Source of the DNA: Exiguobacterium sp. s124
Lineage (GTDB): Bacteria; Bacillota; Bacilli; Exiguobacteriales; Exiguobacteriaceae
Assembly (NCBI RefSeq): GCF_018617485.1
Contig: NZ_JACSKH010000001.1
Location: 1,488,001-1,552,000, forward strand
Direction: 5' to 3'
DNA length: 64,000 nucleotides
Every line of letters begins with the position of its first letter. Within the stretch, counting starts at the first letter, position 1. The translations under genes and the position numbers were made by a program. Under the pieces are notes generated by a model that saw nothing but the letters and a program-made list of their open reading frames with translations, did not search any database and was not told the DNA's origin. Positions 9,466 to 17,962 of this stretch are shown one piece after another.

Positions 9466-9521
9466 TAACAAAAACCTCCTAAATGTTTCATATTCTGTTT
9501 CGTCCCTTATCGCTACTGAAT

Positions 9522-9550
9522 ATTGTATCGGAAAACGGCTTCATTGCCAA
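9522..9550 (-). promoter_or_regulatory. Sigma-A promoter of rnjB
   Basis: On the minus strand, TTGGCA (9545-9550), a 17-base spacer, and TACAAT (9522-9527). Each hexamer differs from consensus at one position. Transcription should start near 9515, about 50 bases before the rnjB GTG. Confidence 0.7.
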
Positions 9551-9559
9551 CATTTCCGT

Positions 9560-10213
9560 TCAATCTAGTAGAGGTTTTAGTGTATCGGCAAGCGGTGCGA
9601 TTGCTTTCTTGTCCGGTTGCTTCCCTGCGACGAGTTGTCGGATTGACAAGCCAAAGTCCATCTGGAGATGCGGATAGTCAGGGAATGAGTTCCAGTCGCC
9701 TCCCCATTCGAAACCAAGCGCCTTTCCTAATTCCCCAAGCTCTTGCCAGTCTGGTACATCGTTGCGATTACGATCCGTGCTTAAGTCATAGTCCGTTTTA
9801 TTGTTATGGATGATGACAAAATCGACCGCCAGTCCATAATTGTGATAGCTTTGACCTGCTTTCGCATTCGTCACCACTTGTCCCGGTTCAGAACGCCCTT
9901 GTGCATATAAAGCGTTTTGTTCTTTTGCTGAACGATACCCTGACGTCAATCGAACTTCGAGATCGAGACAAGAATGAGCCAACCGTACGAACATCGCACC
10001 ACGTTCCGCAACTTGCGGATGAAGGCGATCAAAATCAATCTTCGTTCTTGCCAATATCGTGTTTTCCGCCCCTACGTCCCGGACACACATGTCCGCTTCA
10101 AACGTGGGCTCATCCACCCATGGCACAGGTTCTGGCTGCATATAAAAGTAAGCAAGTATGATACCGATCAAGAAGGCGACCATCGCAAGTGATAACACGC
10201 CGGTCCATCTCAT
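9560..10213 (-). CDS. Membrane-anchored M15-family peptidoglycan peptidase (CwlK/VanY-like)
   Basis: A 217-residue zinc peptidase of the LAS group that cuts peptidoglycan stem peptides (L-Ala-D-Glu endopeptidase or D,D-carboxypeptidase). One N-terminal membrane segment (about 5-24) suggests an anchored protein with the enzyme outside the cell. The domain shows SGYRS (91-95), SYHNYGLAVDF (122-132, zinc ligands H124 and D131), and a C-terminal W-GGDW...DYPHLQ segment with the third ligand H182. Its start overlaps the femX stop (ATGA), so it is the last gene of a murE-femX-peptidase operon. CwlK-type L,D-endopeptidase is my preferred subclass because of the spacing, but the exact bond cut is not certain. 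Confidence 0.85.
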   Translation of the reverse strand: MRWTGVLSLAMVAFLIGIILAYFYMQPEPVPWVDEPTFEADMCVRDVGAENTILARTKIDFDRLHPQVAERGAMFVRLAHSCLDLEVRLTSGYRSAKEQNALYAQGRSEPGQVVTNAKAGQSYHNYGLAVDFVIIHNNKTDYDLSTDRNRNDVPDWQELGELGKALGFEWGGDWNSFPDYPHLQMDFGLSIRQLVAGKQPDKKAIAPLADTLKPLLD

Positions 10214-11463
10214 CTTCTTAACCGTTTACGGAGTCCTTTAAGGATGGGCAATCCTTTTTCGAGTGCCATATAGAACGGGCGATTTAAGACGAGGTCGAAT
10301 TCTCCGACTTTCTCAATCATGTCGCTCCCCCATCCAGACTTGAATGCATAGAGACCCGCATATTCATCATCAGGATCCGTGCTACCCGAGACGCCACCAA
10401 AATCATAACGCTCGGCTCCACTCTCTTTCGCCGCTTGCATCATCGTCCATTGCATCAAATGGTTTGGCATGAATTCACGGAACTCATTTGACGAGGCACC
10501 ATATAAGTAATAAGAACGTCGTCCCGCAAGTGTCAAAAGCCCACCTGATAAGACAAGTCCATCCGGGTAAGCCTGATTCAATTCGACGAGCTCAGGTAAC
10601 GCTTGCTCGGCTTTTTGAATTTGTGCCACCGTCTGTTCTTTACGATTATGAAGGCTCGTTCGTTTCTTTTCGACGGTTTCCTTCTCTAACCCACGTTCAA
10701 TTTTTTCCAACTCTTTTTTCGCTTTCTCAAGCGTTGCTTGTTGCTGATCGAGCGCAATTTTAGGTTCGAGTTTTGTTAAAAAGAGTCGAGCATCGTTCGG
10801 TTGGAGACAATCATATAGATTCTCAAAATAATCAAGACCGCGAATGGCAAACCCGTCACGTTCTCCCGTCACTCTCATGAGATCGGCGAACGTTTTTAAT
10901 CCATCACGACCGACTTCCTTACAGACGATTCCTTTTTTCTCTGCTAAACGAACGTTATAGCGGAATTTATGATGGAATTTCGCAAAAATTTCTTTTTCAC
11001 TCGGACGTAAATCTGTCTCCATCGTGAAACGAGGTTGTGCGTAATCGAAGCCACCCCCGTACCCTTTGTGCCGAAATCCGACGGCTTCCATTTCTGTCAA
11101 GAGACCCGGCATCTCATCGCGGTCGATGTTCGGATCGATTTTGATGACGATTGCTTTATGGTTCGCAGCGACACGCTTTGCTTCTTTTACAAGCGCTTGG
11201 AGCGATGCCACGTCATCATAGTCTACGACAAAGCCACGTGGCGCATAACATAACGTATATGGTAGTTTCGGGACACGTTTAAATAACAACAAAGCCACAC
11301 CGGTCGTCAATCCGTCGCGGGCAACTGCGATTCGTTCTGACGTCCATCCGTTCTGTCGTTTTACATCTCCCCAACTTGATAGTTGTAATAGGTCGCCACG
11401 GTCGTGTTTTTTGACGAAGTCGTCATGTTCTTTTTCTGTCAACGTAACTGGTTGTACTGCCAT
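10210..11463 (-). CDS. femX: FemX/FemAB-family aminoacyltransferase for the peptidoglycan cross-bridge
   Basis: A 417-residue cytoplasmic enzyme that adds an amino acid from aminoacyl-tRNA to the lysine side chain of lipid II (glycine in FemX/FmhB; other residues in relatives). It has two GNAT-like halves. The first includes LLQLSSWGDVK and LCYAPRGFVVDYDD, and the second includes YYLYGASS and YDFGGVSG. A charged coiled-coil arm of about 60 residues (about 245-305, rich in Glu/Lys/Gln) separates them, as in FemA/FemX. It lies 3 bases after murE and overlaps the M15 peptidase gene. Glycine as substrate is inferred from the L-Lys-Gly wall type known for Exiguobacterium. Confidence 0.88.
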   Translation of the reverse strand: MAVQPVTLTEKEHDDFVKKHDRGDLLQLSSWGDVKRQNGWTSERIAVARDGLTTGVALLLFKRVPKLPYTLCYAPRGFVVDYDDVASLQALVKEAKRVAANHKAIVIKIDPNIDRDEMPGLLTEMEAVGFRHKGYGGGFDYAQPRFTMETDLRPSEKEIFAKFHHKFRYNVRLAEKKGIVCKEVGRDGLKTFADLMRVTGERDGFAIRGLDYFENLYDCLQPNDARLFLTKLEPKIALDQQQATLEKAKKELEKIERGLEKETVEKKRTSLHNRKEQTVAQIQKAEQALPELVELNQAYPDGLVLSGGLLTLAGRRSYYLYGASSNEFREFMPNHLMQWTMMQAAKESGAERYDFGGVSGSTDPDDEYAGLYAFKSGWGSDMIEKVGEFDLVLNRPFYMALEKGLPILKGLRKRLRR

Positions 11464-11466
11464 AAA

Positions 11467-12927
11467 TCATGCTTCCTCCGTATTCAAAATGGTCGATCGG
11501 ACAATCGCCTCTTCGTCGAGTGGCAATTTCTCGTTTCCGATAATCTGATATTTTTCGTGCCCTTTTCCTGCTAACACGATGATATTGTCCGGTTTGGCTA
11601 AGCTTGCCGCATAACGGACCGCTTCTTCCCGGTCGCCGATTTCGACGTAGTTATCGTGCGTCATTCCGGCCGCAATCCCTTTTGTAATGGATTCATACGC
11701 TTCGAAGCGCGGATCGTCTGTCGTAATGATGACCGTCCCCGCATAAGTCGATGCCATCTCCCCCATAGCCGGACGTTTCGTCACGTCACGATTACCGCCT
11801 GTACCGATTAAAAAGACAATCTTCTCTTTCGGTACGCCGACGAGCGATTTTAAACATTGTTCAATCCCATCCGGAGTATGAGCATAGTCCGCGTATACGT
11901 TGTAACCTGGAACGTCTAGGCGCTGCATGCGTCCTTTGGCCGGATGAATCATTTCAAGTGCTCGAGCGATTTTCTCCAATGAGTATCCTGCTGCAAGGAG
12001 ACAACCTGTCGCGAGCAATAAATTATACACGTTGAAACGACCGATAAACTGAACGGTCACCGGTAGGCGTGTGCCTTGATAGTTCAACACAAAGCTCGTT
12101 TGAGACAACGTCTGTTCAATCTCAGACGCCATCAAATCAGCCATCGTGTCGATTCCATACGTCAATACTTTTGCACCTGTCATCGTCTCATATAGGGCAC
12201 TCTGTGCATCATCTGCATTCAAGACAGCCACTTTCCCACGTGAAGCCATTTGACCGAGCTGTGCGAAGAGCAATCCCTTCGCTCGCGCATAGTTTTCGAA
12301 CGTCCCGTGGAAATCAAGATGATCATGCGTCAAATTCGTGAATCCAACGATATCAAAATCCGTTCCGATGACGCGGCCGAGCTCTAAACCGTGCGATGAC
12401 ACTTCCATCATGACGTCCGTCACACCTTCATCACGCATTTGCGCCAACAATTGTTGAAGTTCTGAACTTTGAGGTGTCGTGTTTTTACTCGGCACGACTT
12501 TGTCATTAATTCGCACTTCGACTGTGCCAATCAATCCGGTCGAGTGTCCGAGGACGTCGAGGACGTCCCGTAAAATCGTCGTCGTTGTCGTTTTACCGTT
12601 CGTTCCAGTGATTCCGAACAGTCGCATCTGTTCAGAAGGATACGCATAAAATGCTGATGCCAAAAGCCCGATTGAGCGAGAACTATCACGCACAATCAAG
12701 TTCGGAACGGAAAGTTCGAGCGGTCGTTCACTGACAACCGCAACTGCCCCTCGTTCTACCGCTTGAGACGCATATTCATGTCCATCGACCGTATATCCTT
12801 TGATGGCGACAAACAATGTCCCCGGGACAACTTCCCGCGAATCGGTTGTCACGTGAGTCACCACGATGCCTTCAAGATTTGGTTGGTTAATTAGTTGTAT
12901 CGTCTTCACTAAATCCGTTAAGTTCAA
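11467..12927 (-). CDS. murE: UDP-N-acetylmuramoyl-tripeptide synthetase MurE
   Basis: An approximately 486-residue Mur ligase that adds the third stem-peptide residue to UDP-MurNAc-L-Ala-D-Glu. It shows the N-terminal uridine-binding domain (TDSREVVPGTLFVA), the ATP loop GITGTNGKTTTTT, the central NLTHDHLDFHG segment, and C-terminal GKGHE. The specificity motif reads DDPRFE (about 404-409) rather than the DNPR expected of diaminopimelate enzymes, so sequence alone does not settle lysine versus DAP. The neighbouring femX argues for lysine. The start is uncertain: TTG 12927 (AAGGG 6 bases ahead, family-like N-terminus NLTDLVKTI) is preferred, and GTG 12945 (AGGA ahead) is possible. It is the first gene of the cassette. 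Confidence 0.92.
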   Translation of the reverse strand: MNLTDLVKTIQLINQPNLEGIVVTHVTTDSREVVPGTLFVAIKGYTVDGHEYASQAVERGAVAVVSERPLELSVPNLIVRDSSRSIGLLASAFYAYPSEQMRLFGITGTNGKTTTTTILRDVLDVLGHSTGLIGTVEVRINDKVVPSKNTTPQSSELQQLLAQMRDEGVTDVMMEVSSHGLELGRVIGTDFDIVGFTNLTHDHLDFHGTFENYARAKGLLFAQLGQMASRGKVAVLNADDAQSALYETMTGAKVLTYGIDTMADLMASEIEQTLSQTSFVLNYQGTRLPVTVQFIGRFNVYNLLLATGCLLAAGYSLEKIARALEMIHPAKGRMQRLDVPGYNVYADYAHTPDGIEQCLKSLVGVPKEKIVFLIGTGGNRDVTKRPAMGEMASTYAGTVIITTDDPRFEAYESITKGIAAGMTHDNYVEIGDREEAVRYAASLAKPDNIIVLAGKGHEKYQIIGNEKLPLDEEAIVRSTILNTEEA

Positions 12928-12981
12928 GTCTTTCCCTTCTTTCACCTGTATCCTATCCAAACTAAAGAATACCTCTTAATC

Positions 12982-13010
12982 AGTGTAGAGAACTTACAAT
13001 TCGGTTTCAA
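12982..13010 (-). promoter_or_regulatory. Sigma-A promoter of the murE-femX-peptidase operon
   Basis: On the minus strand, TTGAAA (13005-13010), a 17-base spacer, and TACACT (12982-12987), directly after the mlpA stop. Both hexamers are close to consensus, so the cassette has its own transcription unit. Confidence 0.65.
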
Positions 13011-13011
13011 G

Positions 13012-14229
13012 TCACGCTTCGTTTGGGAGGACGTATGACTTCGCTGGTTGATGTGTCAATACTTCACGAATCAATGCATTGACCTCATCGCGCTCGATTC
13101 GCTCCACTTTTTGAATCACGTGTTCGATCGGCTCTACTTCATCGAGTAACAGCAAGTTTCGACCATTTCGGTTCATGCGTGCGCTCGAGCTTTCATTCCC
13201 TAGGACGAGTGAACCTTTTAATTGGCGTTTCCCTTTATCGACTTCTTCATCCGTCAATCCTTCTTCGAAGAGACGCTTCAATTCTCTCTCTAAAATGAAT
13301 TCGACTTGATTCAACGTGTCTGGTGACGTTCCGACATAGATGGTGAACGTCCCATGATCCGCAAACGTCGTGTAGTATGAATAAATCGAGTAGGCCAATC
13401 CTTCTTCTTCACGAATCGATTGAAACAGGCGCGAGGACATCGTCGCACCGATGGCATTGTTCATGAGTGCCAAGTGGGGTAACCGGTCATCCGTTGCCGA
13501 AATGGCCTCGTAGTTCCAACAGAGGTGCGCCTGTTCCGTTTCCTTTCGTTTCGTCAACGTGTCATCGAACAGTTCTGGTTGAGTGAGTTCTTTCGACGAT
13601 TCCCTAGAAGGGATGTTGGCAAACCTACGCTTCACTGCCTCCATCAATTCTTCAGAGACATGTCCAGCGATGGAGACGACAATTTCTTCTGCCACGTATC
13701 GCTCTTGTAAATAGTCAACGAGCTGATCCCGCGTCAATCGATTGACGCTTTCCTCTGTTCCAAGAATCGGTTGTGCGAGAATATCATCACGATATGCCGC
13801 AATCGCCAACAGTTCATGGACGAGGTCTTCTGGCGTATCCTCATACATTTTTATTTCTTCCACGACGACCCGTTTCTCTTTCTCTAATTCGGTCTCATCA
13901 AGTACCGAATCAAATAACATATCCGTCAAGACGTCGAGCGCCATGACCGCATGTTCGTCAAGTGTCTTCACATAAAAACAAGTGTGGTCTTTCGAGGTGA
14001 AGGCGTTGACGCTTCCACCGAGTTCATCAAAAAAGGAAGCAATTTCTTTCGCGTTTTTCGACGACGTCCCTTTGAACAACATATGTTCAATCAAATGACT
14101 GATCCCGATGTTTTCAAACGACTCCGTTCGTGTCCCGGCTTTAATAAAGACACCGGTCGACGTACTGCGAGAGCCTTCAATCGGTTCGATGATGACGCGG
14201 ACACCGTTTTGTAGTGTCATCCATTCCAT
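13012..14229 (-). CDS. mlpA: M16-family zinc metallopeptidase MlpA/YmxG
   Basis: A 405-residue cytoplasmic inverzincin-type peptidase related to mitochondrial processing peptidase. The inverted zinc motif HLIEH (H45, H49) is intact. A downstream glutamate-rich stretch (VVVEEIKMYEDTPEDLVHE, about 118-136) supplies the third ligand. The C-terminal half is the inactive paired domain. Start ATG 14229 has AGGAG 7 bases ahead. It follows pnp as in B. subtilis, where the protein has been linked to regulation of protease genes; its true substrate is unknown to me. The ylxY gene found between pnp and mlpA in Bacillus is absent here. Confidence 0.92.
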   Translation of the reverse strand: MEWMTLQNGVRVIIEPIEGSRSTSTGVFIKAGTRTESFENIGISHLIEHMLFKGTSSKNAKEIASFFDELGGSVNAFTSKDHTCFYVKTLDEHAVMALDVLTDMLFDSVLDETELEKEKRVVVEEIKMYEDTPEDLVHELLAIAAYRDDILAQPILGTEESVNRLTRDQLVDYLQERYVAEEIVVSIAGHVSEELMEAVKRRFANIPSRESSKELTQPELFDDTLTKRKETEQAHLCWNYEAISATDDRLPHLALMNNAIGATMSSRLFQSIREEEGLAYSIYSYYTTFADHGTFTIYVGTSPDTLNQVEFILERELKRLFEEGLTDEEVDKGKRQLKGSLVLGNESSSARMNRNGRNLLLLDEVEPIEHVIQKVERIERDEVNALIREVLTHQPAKSYVLPNEA

Positions 14230-14244
14230 ATTCTCACTCCTATG

Positions 14245-14273
14245 AAAAAGGCCATCGCACCAAGACGATGGCC
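14245..14273 (-). terminator. Intrinsic terminator of pnp
   Basis: An 8-base GC-rich stem (14250-14257 / 14266-14273) with an 8-base loop, followed on the minus strand by five T residues. It lies 7 bases after the pnp stop and 15 bases before the mlpA start. Confidence 0.75.
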
Positions 14274-14280
14274 AGAATAA

Positions 14281-16497
14281 TTAATTTGTCGAGCGCGGTG
14301 GACGACGGTCCCCGTCACGACGTGGCGGACGGCCTTCACGAGGTGGACGGCTTTCACGTGCAGCCTTCCGTTTCGCTTCATACGCTTCACGCTCTTCAGG
14401 AGACAATCCTTCTAAGATGAGCGCTTTATGCGATGCGTTGACACGACCTTTATCATCAATTTCTGTAACTTTAACTTGAATCGTATCACCGAGCTTCACG
14501 ACGTCTTCGACGTTTGCGACACGCTCGAGGCTGAATTCTGAAACGTGTACGAGTGCATCTTTTCCTTTGAAGAGCTCGACGAACGCGCCGAACTTCTCGA
14601 TGCGGCGTACCGTTGCATCAAATACTTCACCGACGACGACTTCGCGTACGATGTCCCCGATCATCTTCATCGCAAGATCAATACCTTCTTGGTCTGTCGA
14701 AGCAATGAACACCGTTCCATCTTGTTCGATGTCGATCTTGACGCCTGTTTGGTCAATGATGCTGTTGATCATCTTACCACCTGGTCCAATCACATCACGG
14801 ATCTTATCCGGATTGATTGTCATCGTGATAATTTTCGGTGCATATTTCGACAATTGTGTACGTGGTGCGTCTAACGTTTCGAGCATATGGTCAAGGATGT
14901 GTAGACGACCGACACGAGCTTGTTCGAGTGCTTCTTCTAAGATTTCACGCGTGATTCCAGCAATCTTGATATCCATTTGAAGGGCAGTGATCCCGTCTTT
15001 CGTTCCAGCAACTTTGAAGTCCATATCACCGAGATGGTCTTCGAGTCCTTGAATGTCTGTCAAGACCGTGTAGTGCTCCCCTTCCATGATTAGACCCATG
15101 GCAATCCCAGCGACCGGCGCTTTGATTGGTACACCAGCATCCATCAAGGCGAGCGTCGATCCACAAATTGAAGCTTGTGAACTTGAACCGTTTGACTCAA
15201 GCACTTCCGAGACGAGACGAATCGTATACGGGAAATCTGCTTCTTTTGGAATGATTGGCAAGAGTGCGCGTTCACCGAGTGCTCCGTGACCAATTTCACG
15301 ACGCCCTGGTGCACGGACAGGACGTGCTTCACCGACCGAGAATGGTGGGAAGTTGTAGTGGTGCATGAAGCGCTTATTCTCTTCTAAACCGATTCCATCA
15401 ATGATTTGTGCATCACCGATGACACCGAGCGTCGCAACCGACATGACTTGTGTTTGACCACGTGTGAAGAGACCAACACCGTGTGCACGTGGAAGCAATC
15501 CGACTTCTGAAGCGAGCGGACGGATGACATCCGGACGACGACCGTCCGGACGCACTTTGTCGACCGTGATCAAGCGACGAACTTCATCTTTAACGAACTT
15601 GTTCAAGATGCCTGAAACTTCTCCAAGTTTTGATGGCTCATCAGCAAGACGCTCTTCATACAATGCCACATATTTCGCAATCACTTCGTTGATGGCTTCG
15701 TCGCGAGCATGCTTCTCTTCAACTTGAACCGCTTCGACGATTTCTGGTCGAGCTGCTTCAAGTTCAGCTGTGAGTGCCTCGTCATATTTCGAGACCGTAT
15801 ATTCAAACTTCGGTTTGCCAACTGCATCTGTAATCTCTTGTTGGAAGGCAATCAAGCGTTTGATTTCTTCATGTCCAAACAAGATTGACTCAAGCATGAC
15901 GTCTTCTGGCACTTCGTTCGCACCAGCTTCAACCATGTTGATTGCAGTCGATGTACCGGCAACTTGAAGCTCAAGGTCTGTTTTCTCCATTTGAGCCGTT
16001 GTCGGGTTGATGACGAATTCGCCGTCAACACGTCCGACCGTAACACCTGCGATTGGGCCATCAAACGGCACATCAGAAATCGAGAGTGCGATTGACGTTC
16101 CGAGCATTCCCGCCATCTCTGCCGAGCAGTCTGGGTCGTTCGACATGACGTAAATCATGACTTGGATGTCATGACGGAATCCGTCTGGGAAGAGCGGACG
16201 AATCGGACGGTCGATGAGACGTGATGTCAAAATCGCATTTTCCCCCGGACGTCCTTCACGGCGAAGGAATCCTCCTGGAATTTTACCGACTGAATACAAT
16301 TTTTCCTCATAGTTGACTGTCAATGGGAAAAAGTCTAAATCTTTTGGTGCTTTTGAAGCCGTTACTGTCGCAAGGACGACCGTGTCACCATAGCGAACGA
16401 GCGCCGAGCCATTTGCTTGCTTCGCAAGTTGACCGACCTCTACAGACAATGGGCGTCCGCCCCACTCTGTAGAGAATACTTGTTTCGTACCTAACAT
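14281..16497 (-). CDS. pnp: Polyribonucleotide nucleotidyltransferase (PNPase)
   Basis: A 738-residue phosphorolytic 3'-5' exoribonuclease of mRNA turnover, acting as a homotrimer in the degradosome. Two RNase PH domains are present, the second with [21 protein letters not shown] and [14 protein letters not shown]. They are followed by a KH domain ([16 protein letters not shown]) and an S1 domain ([25 protein letters not shown]). The start is ATG 16497, the second ATG of the frame: AGGAG lies 7 bases ahead of it but only about 1 base from the first. The C-terminus is unusual, a roughly 25-residue tail rich in Arg, Pro and Gly. The gene follows rpsO, as usual. Confidence 0.97.
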   Translation of the reverse strand: MLGTKQVFSTEWGGRPLSVEVGQLAKQANGSALVRYGDTVVLATVTASKAPKDLDFFPLTVNYEEKLYSVGKIPGGFLRREGRPGENAILTSRLIDRPIRPLFPDGFRHDIQVMIYVMSNDPDCSAEMAGMLGTSIALSISDVPFDGPIAGVTVGRVDGEFVINPTTAQMEKTDLELQVAGTSTAINMVEAGANEVPEDVMLESILFGHEEIKRLIAFQQEITDAVGKPKFEYTVSKYDEALTAELEAARPEIVEAVQVEEKHARDEAINEVIAKYVALYEERLADEPSKLGEVSGILNKFVKDEVRRLITVDKVRPDGRRPDVIRPLASEVGLLPRAHGVGLFTRGQTQVMSVATLGVIGDAQIIDGIGLEENKRFMHHYNFPPFSVGEARPVRAPGRREIGHGALGERALLPIIPKEADFPYTIRLVSEVLESNGSSSQASICGSTLALMDAGVPIKAPVAGIAMGLIMEGEHYTVLTDIQGLEDHLGDMDFKVAGTKDGITALQMDIKIAGITREILEEALEQARVGRLHILDHMLETLDAPRTQLSKYAPKIITMTINPDKIRDVIGPGGKMINSIIDQTGVKIDIEQDGTVFIASTDQEGIDLAMKMIGDIVREVVVGEVFDATVRRIEKFGAFVELFKGKDALVHVSEFSLERVANVEDVVKLGDTIQVKVTEIDDKGRVNASHKALILEGLSPEEREAYEAKRKAARESRPPREGRPPRRDGDRRPPRSTN

Positions 16498-16528
16498 GTA
16501 CATTCTCCTCTCAAACCTTATCTAGTTT

Positions 16529-16558
16529 ATTATGTAACTCTATCTTACGAATGTCTAA
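16529..16558 (-). promoter_or_regulatory. Possible sigma-A promoter of pnp
   Basis: On the minus strand, TTAGAC (16553-16558), an 18-base spacer, and CATAAT (16529-16534, one mismatch). It lies between the rpsO terminator and the pnp Shine-Dalgarno. The -35 is weak. Confidence 0.4.
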
Positions 16559-16569
16559 TCATTTTCCTT

Positions 16570-16609
16570 AAAAAAGAAGAAACGGACTAGGACGTTGTCC
16601 CAGCCCGTT
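16570..16609 (-). terminator. Intrinsic terminator of rpsO
   Basis: A 13-base stem (16581-16593 / 16597-16609) including two G.U pairs, with a 3-base loop. On the minus strand it is followed by T-rich sequence (16570-16580). Confidence 0.8.
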
Positions 16610-16625
16610 AAACAGTCTCGATCGA

Positions 16626-16895
16626 TTAACGACGGAGACCGAGGCGTTGAATCAATTCACGGTAGCGCGTAACGTCCTTGTTACGAAGGTACGTAAGCAA
16701 GTTACGACGACGTCCAACCATTTTCAAGAGACCGCGACGTGAGTGGTGGTCTTTCTTGTGTGTACGAAGGTGAGCGTTCAATGTGTTGATTTGTTCAGTC
16801 AACACTGCCACTTGTACTTCCGGTGAACCAGTGTCACCTTGTTTAGTCGCGTATTCCGCGATAATTTCGTTTTTACGTTCTTTTGAGAGTGCCAT
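16626..16895 (-). CDS. rpsO: Small-subunit ribosomal protein S15 (uS15)
   Basis: An 89-residue primary 16S rRNA-binding protein of the 30S platform. The full family sequence is present: [16 protein letters not shown] at the start, the [16 protein letters not shown] helix, and RNLLTYL near the end. ATG 16895 is chosen by family length, with a purine-rich GGAGGTGGAG ribosome-binding region. A longer in-frame extension reaches back into the leader and is not real. The gene has its own promoter overlapping the end of ribF, a leader of about 93 bases, and a terminator before pnp. Confidence 0.97.
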   Translation of the reverse strand: MALSKERKNEIIAEYATKQGDTGSPEVQVAVLTEQINTLNAHLRTHKKDHHSRRGLLKMVGRRRNLLTYLRNKDVTRYRELIQRLGLRR

Positions 16896-16988
16896 TGCCT
16901 CTCCACCTCCATTTAATAAAAAATTGCCGCGTTGCCGAGCCGGCGTTGGTGAATCGACCAGCCAAGCGAAACGGTGTACTTTGCGTAC
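16896..16988 (-). promoter_or_regulatory. rpsO 5' leader, candidate S15 autoregulatory RNA
   Basis: The interval between the predicted transcription start and rpsO. On the minus strand it can form GTAC-GCAAA-GTAC close to the 5' end and a GGC-GGT / ACC-GCC helix in the middle, followed by the purine-rich ribosome-binding region. S15 represses its own leader in several bacteria including Geobacillus, but these leaders differ greatly between groups, so this is a candidate only. Confidence 0.4.
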
Positions 16989-16994
16989 TTGACA

Positions 16995-17023
16995 AGGATA
17001 GCGTAACCGCAACCGAAAGTCAA
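16995..17023 (-). promoter_or_regulatory. Sigma-A promoter of rpsO
   Basis: On the minus strand, TTGACT (17018-17023), a 17-base spacer, and TATCCT (16995-17000). The -35 overlaps the end of ribF. Start of transcription is predicted near 16988. Confidence 0.65.
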
Positions 17024-17946
17024 GATAGGATTAAGCGTGCCGACACCTCATCTTGTTTTAGTTGAGCGACCAATGCATCCAATCCATCGAACGCTCGCTC
17101 GTTGCGGATATATTGAATCCACTCAATCTCAATTACTTGCCCGTACAAATCCTCCGAAAAGTCAAAGAGATGACTCTCAACAGAGACTGCTCCCGTCTCA
17201 TAAAAAGTCGGGCGACGTCCGACGTTTGTCATCGCCTTGAACGTCCGGCCGTCTGGGAGCGTGACGCGTGTCGCATACACCCCGAGTCGTGGCATGACAT
17301 AAGAGGCGTCCATCAACACGTTCGCAGTCGGAAATCCGATCGTTCGCCCTCTCGCATCTCCGTGAATCACTTCACCGCAGATGACATATGGAGCACCGAG
17401 TAACTCATGTGCTGCGTCAACGTGACCTTCAGCCAATAGTTTACGAATCCGAGTCGAGGATACCTTCTCTCCATCCATCGTCTGTTCCGTAACGACGGAC
17501 GTCGTGAACTGATCACGCGAATGGTATGGAAGTGTTTCCATCGTCCCTTCGCCAAACTTGCCGTACGAGTAATCAAATCCTGCCGTCACATGTACGGCTC
17601 CCGCAGCAATTAAATAATCGTCGACAAACTGTTGAGGGGATAATCCAGCCAACTCTTTCGTAAACGTCAAGACGAGACACCGCTCGACACCGAGCGCTTC
17701 GATTCGCTTCAATTTCCGAGATAAAGGTGTGATATAACGGACCGCGTCCGGTTTGTTCGAAAGCACTTGTTTCGGGTGTGGGTCGAACGTAACGACCGTC
17801 ACCGGAAGGTTATGTTCCGCTGCCACGCGTTTGGCATGATTGATTACGGCTTGATGTCCTTTATGAACACCATCAAAAAAACCAAGCACCATGACCGATG
17901 GATACAGGTCAGGTGTTTCAGGATAGGTGAGATGTCTTGTTTCCAT
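17020..17946 (-). CDS. ribF: Bifunctional riboflavin kinase / FAD synthetase
   Basis: A 308-residue cytoplasmic enzyme that phosphorylates riboflavin to FMN and adenylylates FMN to FAD. The N-terminal nucleotidyltransferase domain starts near [15 protein letters not shown] (the HxGH-type signature) and continues through VTFDPHP and SSTRIR. The C-terminal kinase domain has [11 protein letters not shown] and [14 protein letters not shown] 17946 is chosen by family N-terminus; an AGGGGG lies 11 bases upstream and the longer frame has no support. It sits between truB and rpsO, as in B. subtilis (ribC). Confidence 0.95.
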   Translation of the reverse strand: METRHLTYPETPDLYPSVMVLGFFDGVHKGHQAVINHAKRVAAEHNLPVTVVTFDPHPKQVLSNKPDAVRYITPLSRKLKRIEALGVERCLVLTFTKELAGLSPQQFVDDYLIAAGAVHVTAGFDYSYGKFGEGTMETLPYHSRDQFTTSVVTEQTMDGEKVSSTRIRKLLAEGHVDAAHELLGAPYVICGEVIHGDARGRTIGFPTANVLMDASYVMPRLGVYATRVTLPDGRTFKAMTNVGRRPTFYETGAVSVESHLFDFSEDLYGQVIEIEWIQYIRNERAFDGLDALVAQLKQDEVSARLILS

Positions 17947-17962
17947 ACTGTCAATTTCCCCC

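Noticed and set aside
16896-17012. N-terminal extension of rpsO making a 128-residue protein
   Set aside because: Family length is 89 residues. The extension covers the rpsO leader and part of its promoter.
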